Origin: Kocuria salsicia
GTDB taxonomy: Bacteria; Actinomycetota; Actinomycetes; Actinomycetales; Micrococcaceae
Length of the DNA: 64,000 nucleotides
Assembly: GCF_007681555.1 (NCBI RefSeq)
Contig: NZ_VELE01000001.1
Location: 682,001-746,000 of the forward strand
Reading direction: 5' to 3'
The notes under the pieces are model-generated. The model had not been told where the DNA came from, searched no databases, and saw nothing but the letters and a program-made list of their open reading frames with translations. The position numbers and the translations under genes are program-made. Position 1 is the first letter of the stretch, and the number at the start of each line of letters is the position of its first letter. Positions 18,631-27,119 of this stretch are shown here, piece by piece.

Positions 18631-18678
18631 CGCAGATCATCCTACGGCCACTCTGGGGACAAATCCGACGCATCCCGA

Positions 18679-19716
18679 TCAGTCCTTCCCGGGGCGGACC
18701 ACCGGGAAGCCGTCGGGGTTGACGCCGTTGTCGTCAGCGAGGTCCGTGGCCCCGCCCACGATGTTGGTGTCCACCGCGCCCACGAGAGCATGGTCTTTGT
18801 TGGGGTAGTCGAACTGTGCGAGGACGTAGCGCATGGCCTCGAGCCTCGCCCGCTTCTTGTCGTTCGACTTGATCACGGTCCAGGGGGCGTCCCCCGTGTC
18901 CGTGTAGAAGAACATGGCCTCCTTGGCCTCGGTGTAGTCGTCCCACTTGTCCAGCGAGGCCACGTCCGTGGGCGAGAGCTTCCACTGGCGCACGGGGTCC
19001 GTGCGGCGCGACTGGAATCGTGCCAGCTGCTCGGCGCGGGTCACCGAGAACCAGAACTTGATCAAGTGGGTGTCCGAGTTGACCAGCATCCGCTCGAACT
19101 CCGGGGCCTGGCGCATGAACTCGTAGTACTGCTGGGACGTGCAGTAGCCCATTACCCGCTCCACACCGGCTCTGTTGTACCAGGAACGGTCCATCAGCAC
19201 GATCTCCCCGCCGGAGGGCAGGTGCTTCACGTAGCGCTGGAAGTACCACTGGGTCTGCTCGATCTCCGTGGGCTTCTCGAGCGCCACCACACGCGCGCCA
19301 CGGGGGTTCAGGTGCTCGGTAAAGCGCTTGATCGACCCGCCCTTGCCCGCGGCGTCCCGGCCCTCGAAGATGATCAACAGCTTCTGGCCGGTCTCCTTGA
19401 TCCACAGCTGCAGCTTCAGCAGCTCGATTTGCAGGGCCCGTTTGGTGCGCTCGTACTCCTTGCGGGAGAGCTTCTCGTCGTACGGATAGCCGATCTTCCA
19501 GGCCGAGGAGCTCTCGATGCCACGGTCGTCGTGCAGCTTCTTTCCGAGCTCTGCGATCTCGTCCAGCTCCGCCGCGTAGTCCTCGACCACGGAGACCCGG
19601 TGCTGCTCCTTCGTCAGGGCGTCGTCCACGGCGGAGCGCTTACCGGTCGCGGTGCTCACGTCCTTCGCCTTTCCGGCGTGTGCGGTGCTCTGCTTCTGGT
19701 CCGGTTGCTTGCTCAT
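18679..19716 (-). CDS. ppk2: Polyphosphate kinase 2, class I
   Basis: PPK2 enzymes transfer phosphate between polyphosphate and nucleoside diphosphates, usually making ATP or GTP from polyphosphate. The 345-residue protein has the Walker A motif FEGRDAAGKGGSIKRF, the Walker B/lid region MDRSWYNRAGVERVMGYCT, and VRQWKLSPTDVASLDKWDDY, which resembles class I enzymes of mycobacteria. The first about 85 residues are a charged extension. It lies between rpsI and glmM, on the same strand but about 200 bp from rpsI with a hairpin between, so it probably has its own promoter. Direction of the reaction in vivo is not shown. Confidence 0.92.
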   Translation of the reverse strand: MSKQPDQKQSTAHAGKAKDVSTATGKRSAVDDALTKEQHRVSVVEDYAAELDEIAELGKKLHDDRGIESSSAWKIGYPYDEKLSRKEYERTKRALQIELLKLQLWIKETGQKLLIIFEGRDAAGKGGSIKRFTEHLNPRGARVVALEKPTEIEQTQWYFQRYVKHLPSGGEIVLMDRSWYNRAGVERVMGYCTSQQYYEFMRQAPEFERMLVNSDTHLIKFWFSVTRAEQLARFQSRRTDPVRQWKLSPTDVASLDKWDDYTEAKEAMFFYTDTGDAPWTVIKSNDKKRARLEAMRYVLAQFDYPNKDHALVGAVDTNIVGGATDLADDNGVNPDGFPVVRPGKD

Positions 19717-19833
19717 GCGGGCCCTCTCGTGACGGTGCGGTGGAAACGGCGCGGTGCTTCAACCGCGATTTTACGCCCACATCACTGCCCTGTTACCTCT
19801 GCCACACCCGCAGCAGTGGTCCAGGAGAGACAA

Positions 19834-19879
19834 CGCAGGGCCCCGGTCCTCGGCCGAAACCGGGGAACGGGACCCTGCG
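19834..19879 (-). terminator. Terminator of rplM-rpsI
   Basis: CGCAGGGCCCCGGT (19834-19847) pairs with 19866-19879 at 12 of 14 positions, with an alternative inner stem using ACCGGGG at 19859-19865. It lies 35 bases after rpsI. Confidence 0.65.
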
Positions 19880-19913
19880 TGACAACCTCCGGCCGAGGGC
19901 CGGGTGGCGTCGA

Positions 19914-20414
19914 TCAGCGCTTGGAGTACTGCGGCGCCTTGCGTGCCTTCTTGAGGCCTGCCTTCTTGCGCTCGATGACGCGGGCGTCACGGGTGAGGAA
20001 GCCGGCCTTCTTCAGCGCCGGGCGGTTGTGCTCGGCGTCGATCTCGTTGAGGGCACGGGCCACGCCAAGGCGCAGCGCACCGGCCTGGCCGGAGGGGCCG
20101 CCGCCGCTGATGCGGGCGATGACGTCGTAGCCGCCCTGCAGCTCCAGCAGCGTGAACGGGTCGTTGACCTCCTGCTGGTGCAGCTTGTTGGGGAAGTACT
20201 CCTCCAGGCTGCGGCCGTTGACAGTCCACTTGCCGGAGCCGGGAATCAGCCGCACGCGGGCGATGGCCTGCTTGCGGCGGCCCACGGCCTGGCCGGGGAC
20301 GGTCAGCGCCGGGCGCTCGGACAGCGCGGCACCCGTGGCGGACTCGGTGGACTCGGAGGTGTAGCTGGTCAGCTCCACGTCCTCGGTGATCTGCTCTTCA
20401 GTGTTCTGAGCCAC
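19914..20414 (-). CDS. rpsI: 30S ribosomal protein S9
   Basis: S9 of the small subunit head; its C-terminal tail APQYSKR reaches the P-site tRNA. The 166-residue protein has an acidic N-terminal extension of about 45 residues before the conserved core [17 protein letters not shown], typical of actinobacteria, then [24 protein letters not shown] start. It follows rplM by 32 bases in the usual pair. Confidence 0.97.
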   Translation of the reverse strand: MAQNTEEQITEDVELTSYTSESTESATGAALSERPALTVPGQAVGRRKQAIARVRLIPGSGKWTVNGRSLEEYFPNKLHQQEVNDPFTLLELQGGYDVIARISGGGPSGQAGALRLGVARALNEIDAEHNRPALKKAGFLTRDARVIERKKAGLKKARKAPQYSKR

Positions 20415-20446
20415 GATTCTCCTTATGTGTTATTCGTTGGCCCGAA

Positions 20447-20890
20447 TTACTGGGCGACCTGGGTGAACTCGTAGGGCTTGGGCTGCTGGGCCTGGTGCGG
20501 GTGCTCGGCGCCGGCGTAGACCTTCAGCTTGGACAGCTGCTGGGCGGCCAGCTTGTTCTTGGGCAGCATGCCCTTGACGGCCTTCTCCACGGCGCGCGTG
20601 GGGTTCTTCGCGAGCAGCTCGGCGTAGCTGGTGGACTTGAGTCCGCCCGGGTAGCCGGAGTGGCGGTAGGCGCGCTTCTTCTGGAGCTTGGCGCCGGTCA
20701 GGGCCACCTTCTCCGCGTTGATGATGATGACGAAATCGCCGGTGTCCACGTGGGGGGCGAAGGTCGGCTTGTGCTTCCCGCGCAGCAGCGTTGCGGTCTG
20801 GCTGGCAAGACGACCCAGGACGACGTCGGTGGCGTCGATGACGTGCCACTGACGCTGGACGTCACCGGGCTTCGGAGTGTACGTACGCAC
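20447..20890 (-). CDS. rplM: 50S ribosomal protein L13
   Basis: L13, an early-assembly protein of the large subunit. The 147-residue form starts at the GTG at 20890 ([20 protein letters not shown]); a longer frame reaching 21076 contains only low-complexity residues from the leader. Seen: [38 protein letters not shown] and the [10 protein letters not shown] signature. AAGG lies 12 bases upstream. The 258-bp leader carries a hairpin and a candidate promoter about 200 nt upstream, so the operon likely has a long 5' leader. Confidence 0.96.
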   Translation of the reverse strand: MRTYTPKPGDVQRQWHVIDATDVVLGRLASQTATLLRGKHKPTFAPHVDTGDFVIIINAEKVALTGAKLQKKRAYRHSGYPGGLKSTSYAELLAKNPTRAVEKAVKGMLPKNKLAAQQLSKLKVYAGAEHPHQAQQPKPYEFTQVAQ

Positions 20891-20918
20891 GTTGATCTGC
20901 CTTCGTTTGTCTGCTGAA

Positions 20919-20936
20919 GACACGAATACTCGTGTC
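20919..20936 (-). other. Small hairpin in the rplM leader
   Basis: GACACGA (20919-20925) pairs with TCGTGTC (20930-20936) around a four-base loop, about 30 nt before the rplM start. It may be part of an autoregulatory leader; inference only. Confidence 0.35.
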
Positions 20937-21087
20937 GATCGGTTCCGTTGTGCTTCGGGGCCCGGGTGAGATCCGGGCGGCATCCGTGCGTCCACAACCC
21001 GGTGCACCGCACGGCCCTGCGCTCTGCAACATGAGCGACCGCTGCGGGTACACGTGAACCGGGGCAGAACACGCACAACAGCATTCC

Positions 21088-21117
21088 ATGTTACCGGATG
21101 ACCGCCGGGGTTGCCAC
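21088..21117 (-). promoter_or_regulatory. Candidate rplM promoter
   Basis: Minus-strand GTGGCA (21112-21117), 18 bases, TAACAT (21088-21093). It gives a leader of about 190 nt. Confidence 0.4.
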
Positions 21118-21126
21118 TCGGATGCG

Positions 21127-21150
21127 GACCCGGGTGCTGGCGCCCGGGTC
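21127..21150 (-). terminator. Terminator-like hairpin at the end of truA
   Basis: GACCCGGG (21127-21134) pairs perfectly with 21143-21150; the stem includes part of the truA stop codon. Confidence 0.5.
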
Positions 21151-22036
21151 ACGACGTCGCGCGCCTGGCCCGCGTCAGCTCGGCGCGCTCCCGCAGGCCC
21201 TCCGGCCCCGGATACTGCACCGACTCCAGCACCAGGCCGTGGGCCGGGGCCATCACCACGCTGGCGTCCCGCTCCCGGGCCCACAGCCGCTCCCCCGGCC
21301 ACCCGACGGGCTGGCGACCCTCCCCCACACGCACCGCGGCACCCACGATGGAACGCACCATGTGGTGACAGAAGGCGTCCGCGGTCAGGGATACGGTCAT
21401 CATCCCGTGCTCGTCCCGTCGCACCGATGCCCGCTGCAGCTCGCGCACGGTGGTCGCCCCCTCGCGCGGCTTGCAGTAGCTCAGGAAGTCCTGGAGCCCG
21501 AGCAGCTCGCGCACTGCCTCGTCCATGGCCGCCACGTCCAATTCCGCGTCGAGCCACCAGGCGTGGCTGCGGGTGAGCGGGTCGTGGCCCGTTACTGCAT
21601 CGCAGATGCGGTACGTGTAGCCGCGGGACAGGGCGGAGAACCGGGCGTCAAAGCCGGGATCAGCCACTGCGACGTCGTTCACGACCACCGCCCCCACCAC
21701 CGGCTCCCACCCCAGCTCGGCGCGGTCCCTGCCGAGCACCCGCCGCAGCGCACCGTTGAGCTTGCGGACGGCCGCGTGCTCCGGGGCGTGGGTGCCGGCC
21801 AGCCGCTGCCAGGCCTGCTCGCCGACATCCACGTGCACCGTCTGGCGCCTCGCGTGCACCCCGGTGTCCGTGCGACCGGCCACCACAGTCGTGCACGGGT
21901 GGCGGAACACCAGCTCCAGGGCGTCCTCCACCGCGGCCTGCACGCTGGGAAGCCCGGGCTGGCGCGCCCACCCCCTGAACGGGGCACCGTCGTAAGCCAG
22001 CCCCATGCGCAGCCGCACCGTGCGCGCATCCATCAC
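21149..22036 (-). CDS. truA: tRNA pseudouridine(38-40) synthase
   Basis: TruA makes pseudouridine at positions 38-40 of tRNA anticodon arms. The 295-residue protein has RLRMGLAYDGAPFRGWARQP near the N-terminus and AGRTDTGVHA with catalytic Asp57, then FCHHMVRSIVGAAVRVGEG. Two adjacent ATGs give a one-residue ambiguity in start. It is the last gene of the alpha operon after rplQ, separated from it by a strong hairpin. Confidence 0.95.
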   Translation of the reverse strand: MMDARTVRLRMGLAYDGAPFRGWARQPGLPSVQAAVEDALELVFRHPCTTVVAGRTDTGVHARRQTVHVDVGEQAWQRLAGTHAPEHAAVRKLNGALRRVLGRDRAELGWEPVVGAVVVNDVAVADPGFDARFSALSRGYTYRICDAVTGHDPLTRSHAWWLDAELDVAAMDEAVRELLGLQDFLSYCKPREGATTVRELQRASVRRDEHGMMTVSLTADAFCHHMVRSIVGAAVRVGEGRQPVGWPGERLWARERDASVVMAPAHGLVLESVQYPGPEGLRERAELTRARRATS

Positions 22037-22087
22037 GTCCGTCCTTCCACGCCGCCTGTCGGTCTCCCACGGAGACCTGCGGATACG

Positions 22088-22121
22088 ACGACGCCGCCGC
22101 AGGAACCTGCGGCGGCGTCGT
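22088..22121 (-). terminator. Perfect hairpin between rplQ and truA
   Basis: ACGACGCCGCCGCAGG (22088-22103) and its complement (22106-22121) form a 16-bp perfect stem with only two bases between, 33 bases after rplQ. No T-tract. Likely a terminator or attenuator limiting truA. Confidence 0.7.
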
Positions 22122-22153
22122 GACCGGTACCATACCGGGCAAAGAACCCGAGC

Positions 22154-22921
22154 TTACTCGGAGATCTTCTGGGCAGCGGCGCCGCCCGCGGGCTGGAAGC
22201 CGGCTGCCTCGGCGTTGGCCGGGGAGTCGAACCAGATCTCCGCGGTGGTCCCGGAGTACCAGCGCGAACCGGGCACGTGGTACTTCATGGAGTTGCGGTT
22301 GCCCTTGACGGCGAAGCCCTCGGGGGCCTCACCAGACTCGAGCGGAGCGTGGGAACCGGCGAACTCTGCGGCGTCCTTGTTCTGCGCAGCAACCTCGGCG
22401 GCCTCGTTGGAGCCGACGGCGGGCGCCTGCTCGTCAGCGGGGATCTCCTTGGCCTTGACGTCCTCGGCGGTGGTGTCCGCGGGAGTGTCGACCGGAGCAG
22501 CCGGGGCGGGAGCAGCCTTGGCGGTGGCGCGCTCGGCCTCCGCGACGGTCTCCTTGTTGGCCACCGGCTCCATGACCAGCTCGATGACCGCCATGGGGGC
22601 GTTGTCGCCCTTGCGGTTGCCGATCTTGGTGATGCGCGTGTAACCGCCGTCGCGGCCTTCCATGGCGGCTGCGATGCTGGTGAACAGCTCGTGGACCACG
22701 GACTTGTCGGTCAGCTGACGCATGACGCGACGGCGCGAGGCGAGGTCACCTCGCTTGGCGAACGTGATCATGCGCTCGGCCACGGGACGCAGGCGCTTGG
22801 CCTTGGTCACGGTGGTGGTGATGCGCTTGTGCTCGAACAGCTGCTGCGAGAGGTTCGAGAGGATCATGCGCTCGTGGGTCGGCCCGGCGCCGAGACGGGG
22901 TCCCTTGGTAGGGGTAGGCAT
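22154..22921 (-). CDS. rplQ: 50S ribosomal protein L17 with extra C-terminal module
   Basis: L17 lies near the peptide exit of the large subunit. Residues 1-120 are a normal L17 ([56 protein letters not shown]). Residues 121-200 are an Ala/Pro/Glu/Asp-rich linker. Residues 201-247 form a second conserved-looking block: [18 protein letters not shown] then [16 protein letters not shown] recognise this as resembling the short C-terminal 'sunset' module seen on other actinobacterial proteins; its function is unknown to me. Total length is 255, about twice a plain L17. It follows rpoA in the alpha operon. Confidence 0.95.
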   Translation of the reverse strand: MPTPTKGPRLGAGPTHERMILSNLSQQLFEHKRITTTVTKAKRLRPVAERMITFAKRGDLASRRRVMRQLTDKSVVHELFTSIAAAMEGRDGGYTRITKIGNRKGDNAPMAVIELVMEPVANKETVAEAERATAKAAPAPAAPVDTPADTTAEDVKAKEIPADEQAPAVGSNEAAEVAAQNKDAAEFAGSHAPLESGEAPEGFAVKGNRNSMKYHVPGSRWYSGTTAEIWFDSPANAEAAGFQPAGGAAAQKISE

Positions 22922-22992
22922 AGTAGGTCTCCTGGTGTTCGGGCCCGCGCGAGCCGCTCAGCGGCCGCGGGGCACGGGAAGTGGTGTGGGCG

Positions 22993-24012
22993 TTAGTCGA
23001 GGTCGACGTCGAACGGGTTGTTGTTGTCGTCCTCGTCCTCGAGGGACGCCGCGTGGGCGGCGAGGTCGTAGCCGGGAGGGGAGTCCTTCAGGGCCAGGCC
23101 GAGCTCACCGAGCTTGTCCTTGACCTCGTCGATGGACTTCGCACCGAAGTTGCGGATGTCCATGAGATCCGCTTCCGAGCGCCCCACCAGTTCACCCACG
23201 CTGTGGATGCCCTCACGCTTGAGGCAGTTGTACGAGCGCACCGACAGCTCGAGGTCCTCGATCGGCAGCGCCATGTCCGCGGCAGCGGCGGCGTCCGTGG
23301 GCGAGGGCCCGATCTCGATGCCCTCGGCCGAGGAGTTCAGCTCGCGGGCGAGACCGAACAGCTCGACCAGGGTGGTGCCGGCAGAGGCCACCGCGTCACG
23401 CGGGGAGATGGCCTCCTTGGTCTCCACGTCCAGCACGAGCTTGTCGAAGTCCGTGCGCTGCTCGACACGGGTGGCCTCCACGCGGAAGGTCACCTTCAGG
23501 ACGGGCGAGTAGATGGAGTCGACCGGGATCCGGCCGACCTCCGCGTCACCCGACTTGTTCTGCGACGCCGACACGTAGCCGCGGCCGCGCTCGATGGTCA
23601 GCTCGATCTCGAGCTGGCCCTTCGAGTTCAGCGTGGCGATGTGCAGCTCGGGGTTGTGGACCTCGACACCGGCCGGTGCGGAGATGTCAGCCGCCGTGAC
23701 CTCGCCCGGACCCTGCTTGCGCAGCCACGCCGTGACGGGCTCGTCCTCCTCCGAGGACAGGGAGAGCTTCTTGATGTTGAGGATCAGCTCGGTGACGTCT
23801 TCCTTGACACCCTCCACCGTGGAGAACTCGTGCAGCACGCCGTCGATGCGGATGCTGGTCACGGAGGCGCCGGGGATGGAGGAGAGAAGCGTGCGGCGAA
23901 GTGAGTTGCCGAGGGTGTACCCGAAACCAGGCTCCAGCGGTTCGATCACGAACCGGGAACGGTTCTCGGCCACAGCCTCTTCCGTGAGGGTGGGGCGCTG
24001 TGCGATGAGCAC
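22993..24012 (-). CDS. rpoA: RNA polymerase alpha subunit
   Basis: Alpha subunit, which dimerises to nucleate RNA polymerase and contacts promoter UP elements and activators. The 339-residue protein has the N-terminal dimer domain ([20 protein letters not shown]) and a C-terminal domain with [20 protein letters not shown] and [14 protein letters not shown], ending in an acidic tail. GTG start with GAAAGGAAA upstream. It follows rpsK after 148 bases that contain two hairpins, and precedes rplQ. Confidence 0.98.
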   Translation of the reverse strand: MLIAQRPTLTEEAVAENRSRFVIEPLEPGFGYTLGNSLRRTLLSSIPGASVTSIRIDGVLHEFSTVEGVKEDVTELILNIKKLSLSSEEDEPVTAWLRKQGPGEVTAADISAPAGVEVHNPELHIATLNSKGQLEIELTIERGRGYVSASQNKSGDAEVGRIPVDSIYSPVLKVTFRVEATRVEQRTDFDKLVLDVETKEAISPRDAVASAGTTLVELFGLARELNSSAEGIEIGPSPTDAAAAADMALPIEDLELSVRSYNCLKREGIHSVGELVGRSEADLMDIRNFGAKSIDEVKDKLGELGLALKDSPPGYDLAAHAASLEDEDDNNNPFDVDLD

Positions 24013-24080
24013 TGATGTTTCCTTTCAGCGTGCCTCCGCCATATGACGCACGCAGGTGGTGGAAAACAAAATGGGTGAAT

Positions 24081-24110
24081 GACGCGGTGAGCTGGCGAGT
24101 TCACCGCGTC
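24081..24110 (-). terminator. Hairpin with downstream T-rich stretch between rpsK and rpoA
   Basis: GACGCGGTGA (24081-24090) pairs perfectly with 24101-24110. On the minus strand the stem is followed within ten bases by ATTTTGTTTT, the only T-rich run after any hairpin in the supercluster. It probably attenuates transcription into rpoA. Confidence 0.6.
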
Positions 24111-24113
24111 GGT

Positions 24114-24153
24114 GCGCGGCCACCGCCACCCGCGAGGGCAGTGGTGGCCGCGC
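24114..24153 (-). terminator. Second hairpin between rpsK and rpoA
   Basis: GCGCGGCCACC (24114-24124) pairs perfectly with 24143-24153 around an 18-base loop, seven bases after the rpsK stop. Confidence 0.5.
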
Positions 24154-24160
24154 GGACGTG

Positions 24161-24565
24161 TCAGACGCGACGGCGCTTCGGGGGACGGCAGCCGTTGTGG
24201 GCGGACGGGGTGACGTCCTGGATGGAGCCGACCTCCAGCCCGGTGGCCTGCAGGGCGCGGATCGCGGTCTCGCGACCGGACCCCGGGCCCTTCACGAACA
24301 CATCCACCTTGCGCATCCCGTGCTCCTGCGCACCCTTCGCGGCGGCCTCGGCAGCCTGCTGCGCGGCGAACGGGGTCGACTTGCGCGAGCCCTTGAAGCC
24401 CACGCCGCCGGCCGAGGCCCACGACAGGACCGCACCCGAGGGATCGGTGATGGAAACGATGGTGTTGTTGAACGTGGACTTGATGTGAGCCTGACCTTGG
24501 GTCACATTCTTGTTCACCTTGCGACGCGGCTTGCGAGCGGCCGTCGCGCGAGTCTTCTGGGCCAT
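24161..24565 (-). CDS. rpsK: 30S ribosomal protein S11
   Basis: S11 forms part of the 30S platform near the E site. The 134-residue protein has the conserved [40 protein letters not shown] and the C-terminal [18 protein letters not shown], where the Asn-Gly is the site of isoaspartate formation known in E. coli S11. It lies 58 bases after rpsM. rpsD, next to rpsK in many bacteria, is absent here. Confidence 0.98.
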   Translation of the reverse strand: MAQKTRATAARKPRRKVNKNVTQGQAHIKSTFNNTIVSITDPSGAVLSWASAGGVGFKGSRKSTPFAAQQAAEAAAKGAQEHGMRKVDVFVKGPGSGRETAIRALQATGLEVGSIQDVTPSAHNGCRPPKRRRV

Positions 24566-24623
24566 GGATTCTCCTACAAAGATCTTCGACGTTGATCAGC
24601 CACCGGTTCGGTGGCGACCACGA

Positions 24624-24992
24624 TTACTTCTTCTTACCGGCGACCGTGCGCTTGGGACCCTTGCGGGTACGGGCGTTGGTCTTGGTGCGCTGGCCGTGGA
24701 CGGGCAGACCGCGGCGGTGGCGCAGGCCCTGGTAGCTGCCGATCTCGACCTTGCGGCGGATATCGGCGGCCACTTCACGGCGGAGATCGCCTTCGACCTT
24801 GTAGTTGCCTTCGATGTAGTCACGCAGCTCGACGAGCTGCGGATCGGTGAGATCCTTGACGCGCACGTCCCCGGAGATGCCAGTGGCCTCCAGGGTTTCG
24901 AGTGCACGGGTACGACCCACGCCGTAGATGTAGGTCAGCGCAACTTCCAGCCGCTTTTCACGGGGAAGATCGACGCCTGCGAGACGAGCCAT
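24624..24992 (-). CDS. rpsM: 30S ribosomal protein S13
   Basis: S13 of the 30S head, which bridges to the large subunit and contacts P-site tRNA. The true start is ATG at 24992 ([21 protein letters not shown]) giving 122 residues; a longer frame is spurious. [15 protein letters not shown] is the helix-two-turn-helix region and [20 protein letters not shown] the C-terminal signature, ending in lysines. Confidence 0.98.
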   Translation of the reverse strand: MARLAGVDLPREKRLEVALTYIYGVGRTRALETLEATGISGDVRVKDLTDPQLVELRDYIEGNYKVEGDLRREVAADIRRKVEIGSYQGLRHRRGLPVHGQRTKTNARTRKGPKRTVAGKKK

Positions 24993-25150
24993 AGTGGCGG
25001 TTCTCCTTGTGTGTCCGGAGGTCTTGAACATCGCGTCCCGATCGTCTTCCGACCGGTCTCCGGCCTCCGTGCCGGGGGTTGCCGCGCCCTGGGGCGTCGG
25101 CTGCGGTGTCCGTTCTTGTCAATCCACTTGCGTGGGCGGGAGTGTTCCCG

Positions 25151-25264
25151 TCAGCCCTGGCGCTGCTTGTGCCGGGGGTTCTCGCAGATCACCATGACCC
25201 GGCCGTTGCGGCGGATCACCTTGCACTTGTCGCAGATCTGCTTGACGCTCGGTTGGACCTTCAT
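25151..25264 (-). CDS. rpmJ: 50S ribosomal protein L36
   Basis: L36, 37 residues, the smallest large-subunit protein. [17 protein letters not shown] and [13 protein letters not shown] carry the zinc-binding Cys11, Cys14, Cys27 and His32, so this is the zinc-containing form. It sits between infA and rpsM as usual. Confidence 0.97.
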   Translation of the reverse strand: MKVQPSVKQICDKCKVIRRNGRVMVICENPRHKQRQG

Positions 25265-25353
25265 CGCATTCCTTCGCGTACTAGTAATGGCGTATGCACT
25301 CGCACCACCGTGCTCGCCCGGGTCTCCCCGACCGTCCACCGTGGGCGCGGATG

Positions 25354-25575
25354 CTACTTGTAGCGGTAGACGATCCGGCCTCGGGAAAGGTCATAGGGGC
25401 TGAGCTCCACCACGACGCGGTCCTCGGGGAGGATCCGGATGTAGTGCTGGCGCATCTTGCCAGAGATGTGGGCGAGCACCTTGTGACCGTTGGTCAGCTC
25501 AACACGAAACGACGCATTGGGCAGTGCCTCGACCACAGTGCCTTCGATCTCGATGACTCCGTCTTTCTTGGCCAT
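25354..25575 (-). CDS. infA: Translation initiation factor IF-1
   Basis: IF-1 binds the 30S A site during initiation. The 73-residue OB-fold protein has [40 protein letters not shown] and [20 protein letters not shown], full length for the family. It heads the infA-rpmJ-rpsM-rpsK-rpoA-rplQ operon, downstream of a candidate promoter at 25735-25763. Confidence 0.98.
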   Translation of the reverse strand: MAKKDGVIEIEGTVVEALPNASFRVELTNGHKVLAHISGKMRQHYIRILPEDRVVVELSPYDLSRGRIVYRYK

Positions 25576-25598
25576 ATCCTCCGCTAACTTCTCGAGGG

Positions 25599-25618
25599 GT
25601 CCGGTTGTCTATCCGGAC
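25599..25618 (-). other. Short hairpin in the infA leader
   Basis: GTCCGG (25599-25604) pairs with CCGGAC (25613-25618) about 25 nt before the infA start. Role unknown. Confidence 0.3.
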
Positions 25619-25734
25619 GGCGGTGCCCGTACCGCTCCCCGTCCACCAGACGAACAACCCCGCACTACGAGTGGTAGCGGGGGTCGATGTGGGTGGGCAG
25701 GGCTCGATCAGCGAGCACAAACAACCAACGCACG

Positions 25735-25763
25735 ACACTACGCGCTCACGCTGTTTTTCGCAA
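25735..25763 (-). promoter_or_regulatory. Candidate promoter of the infA-rpoA operon
   Basis: Minus-strand TTGCGA (25758-25763), 17 bases, TAGTGT (25735-25740), placed after the rlmN hairpin and about 150 nt upstream of infA. Good spacing and fit to actinobacterial sigma-A promoters. Confidence 0.5.
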
Positions 25764-25807
25764 CCCGAGCGGCGGGCCCGCCCGCCGACCGCGCGGGACG
25801 ACGACGG

Positions 25808-25837
25808 CGCCGGGGCCCGGGCGCCCAGGCCCCGGCG
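25808..25837 (-). terminator. Terminator of rlmN
   Basis: CGCCGGGGCC (25808-25817) pairs perfectly with 25828-25837, about 35 bases after rlmN and ahead of the infA promoter. Confidence 0.65.
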
Positions 25838-25871
25838 TCCAGCCCCGGGCGGACGTCGCGTCCCCCAGGGA

Positions 25872-27020
25872 TCAGACGTCCGTGGCCAGCTGGCCGCAGG
25901 CGCCGTCGATGTCCGAGCCGCGGGTGTCCCGCACGGTGGTGGGGATGCCGTGGGCGCGCAGGCGCTCCACGAAGTTCTGCTCCACGCCGGGGCGCGAGGC
26001 CGTCCACTTGGAGCCGGGGGTCGGGTTGAGGGGGATGGGGTTCACGTGCACCCAGCCCGCGCCGCGCTCGTTCAGCTTCTCCCCCAGCAGGTCCGCGCGC
26101 CAGCCCTGGTCGTTCATGTCCCGGATCAGGGCGTACTCGATCGAGACCCGGCGGCCCGTGACGTCGTAGTAGTCCCGGGCGGCGTCGAGCGCCTCGTCCA
26201 CCTTCCACCGGGTGTTGATGGGAATCAGCTCGTCGCGCAGCTCGTCGTCCGGGGCGTGCAGCGACAGCGCCAGCGTGATGGGCAGCTTCTCCCGCGTGAA
26301 CTTCCGGATGCCGGGCACCAGCCCCACCGTGGACATGGTGAGCCCGCGCGCGGAGATCCCGAGGCCCTCCGGAGACGGGTCGATGATCCGGTGCACCGCG
26401 CCCATGGTGGCCTTGTAGTTGGCCAGGGCCTCCCCCATGCCCATGAAGACGATGTTGGACACCCGCTGCGGGGCCTCCTCCGGGTCCCCCACGGCGCCGT
26501 CGCGCAGGGCCCGCACGCCCTGGACCACCTGGTCCACGATCTCGGCCGCCGAGAGGTTGCGCGTGAGCCCGGACTGGCCGGTGGCGCAGAACGGGCAGTT
26601 CATCCCACAGCCTGCCTGGGATGAGATGCACATGGTCACGCGCTTGTCGTAGCGCATCAGTACGGACTCGACCATGGCGTTGTCGAACAGGCGGTGCACG
26701 GACTTCACGGTCATGCCCTGGTCTGCACGCAGCTGCTTCACGGTCCGCAGCAGCGGGGGCATGGTCTTGGCCACCATCTCCTCCCTCTGGTCCACGGGCA
26801 GGTCCGTCATCGCGGCGGGATCCGACTCGAAGCGCTCGAAGTAGTGCTTTGACAGCTGGGAGGCACGGAACGCCGGGTAGCCGGCCTCCTTCACCAGCTC
26901 CTTGCGTCCGGCCATGTCCAGGTCGGCCAGGTGCACGGGTGGCTTGCCCCGCCGTGCGGGCTTGAAGACGAGCTGGCCCGCCTCGGGGCGGGGTGTGATC
27001 TCTACGGTCTGTGCAGTCAT
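25872..27020 (-). CDS. rlmN: 23S rRNA/tRNA adenine C2-methyltransferase
   Basis: RlmN is a radical-SAM enzyme that methylates C2 of A2503 in 23S rRNA and A37 of some tRNAs. In 382 residues the cluster motif CX3CX2C is CGMNCPFC at Cys138, Cys142 and Cys145, followed by [32 protein letters not shown] and [20 protein letters not shown] match the family. The start is ATG with AGAGGA upstream. It lies between map and infA, on the same strand, with its own terminator; this site within the ribosomal supercluster is not a usual place for rlmN. Confidence 0.95.
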   Translation of the reverse strand: MTAQTVEITPRPEAGQLVFKPARRGKPPVHLADLDMAGRKELVKEAGYPAFRASQLSKHYFERFESDPAAMTDLPVDQREEMVAKTMPPLLRTVKQLRADQGMTVKSVHRLFDNAMVESVLMRYDKRVTMCISSQAGCGMNCPFCATGQSGLTRNLSAAEIVDQVVQGVRALRDGAVGDPEEAPQRVSNIVFMGMGEALANYKATMGAVHRIIDPSPEGLGISARGLTMSTVGLVPGIRKFTREKLPITLALSLHAPDDELRDELIPINTRWKVDEALDAARDYYDVTGRRVSIEYALIRDMNDQGWRADLLGEKLNERGAGWVHVNPIPLNPTPGSKWTASRPGVEQNFVERLRAHGIPTTVRDTRGSDIDGACGQLATDV

Positions 27021-27119
27021 GGGATTCCTCTGCCTGCTCTCAGGCTCTCGGGGGTGGCGGGGCCACGGGTTCTCTGGGTGGCGGATCCGGGCCGTGGCGG
27101 GCCTGGTGACGGACCCGCC

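Noticed and set aside
17188-20130. 980-residue plus-strand open frame
   Set aside because: Antisense to glmM and ppk2 and rpsI; low-complexity.
25117-25122. Exact TTGACA on the minus strand in the rpmJ-rpsM gap
   Set aside because: No TANNNT element at 16-19 bases downstream, so it is probably not a promoter.
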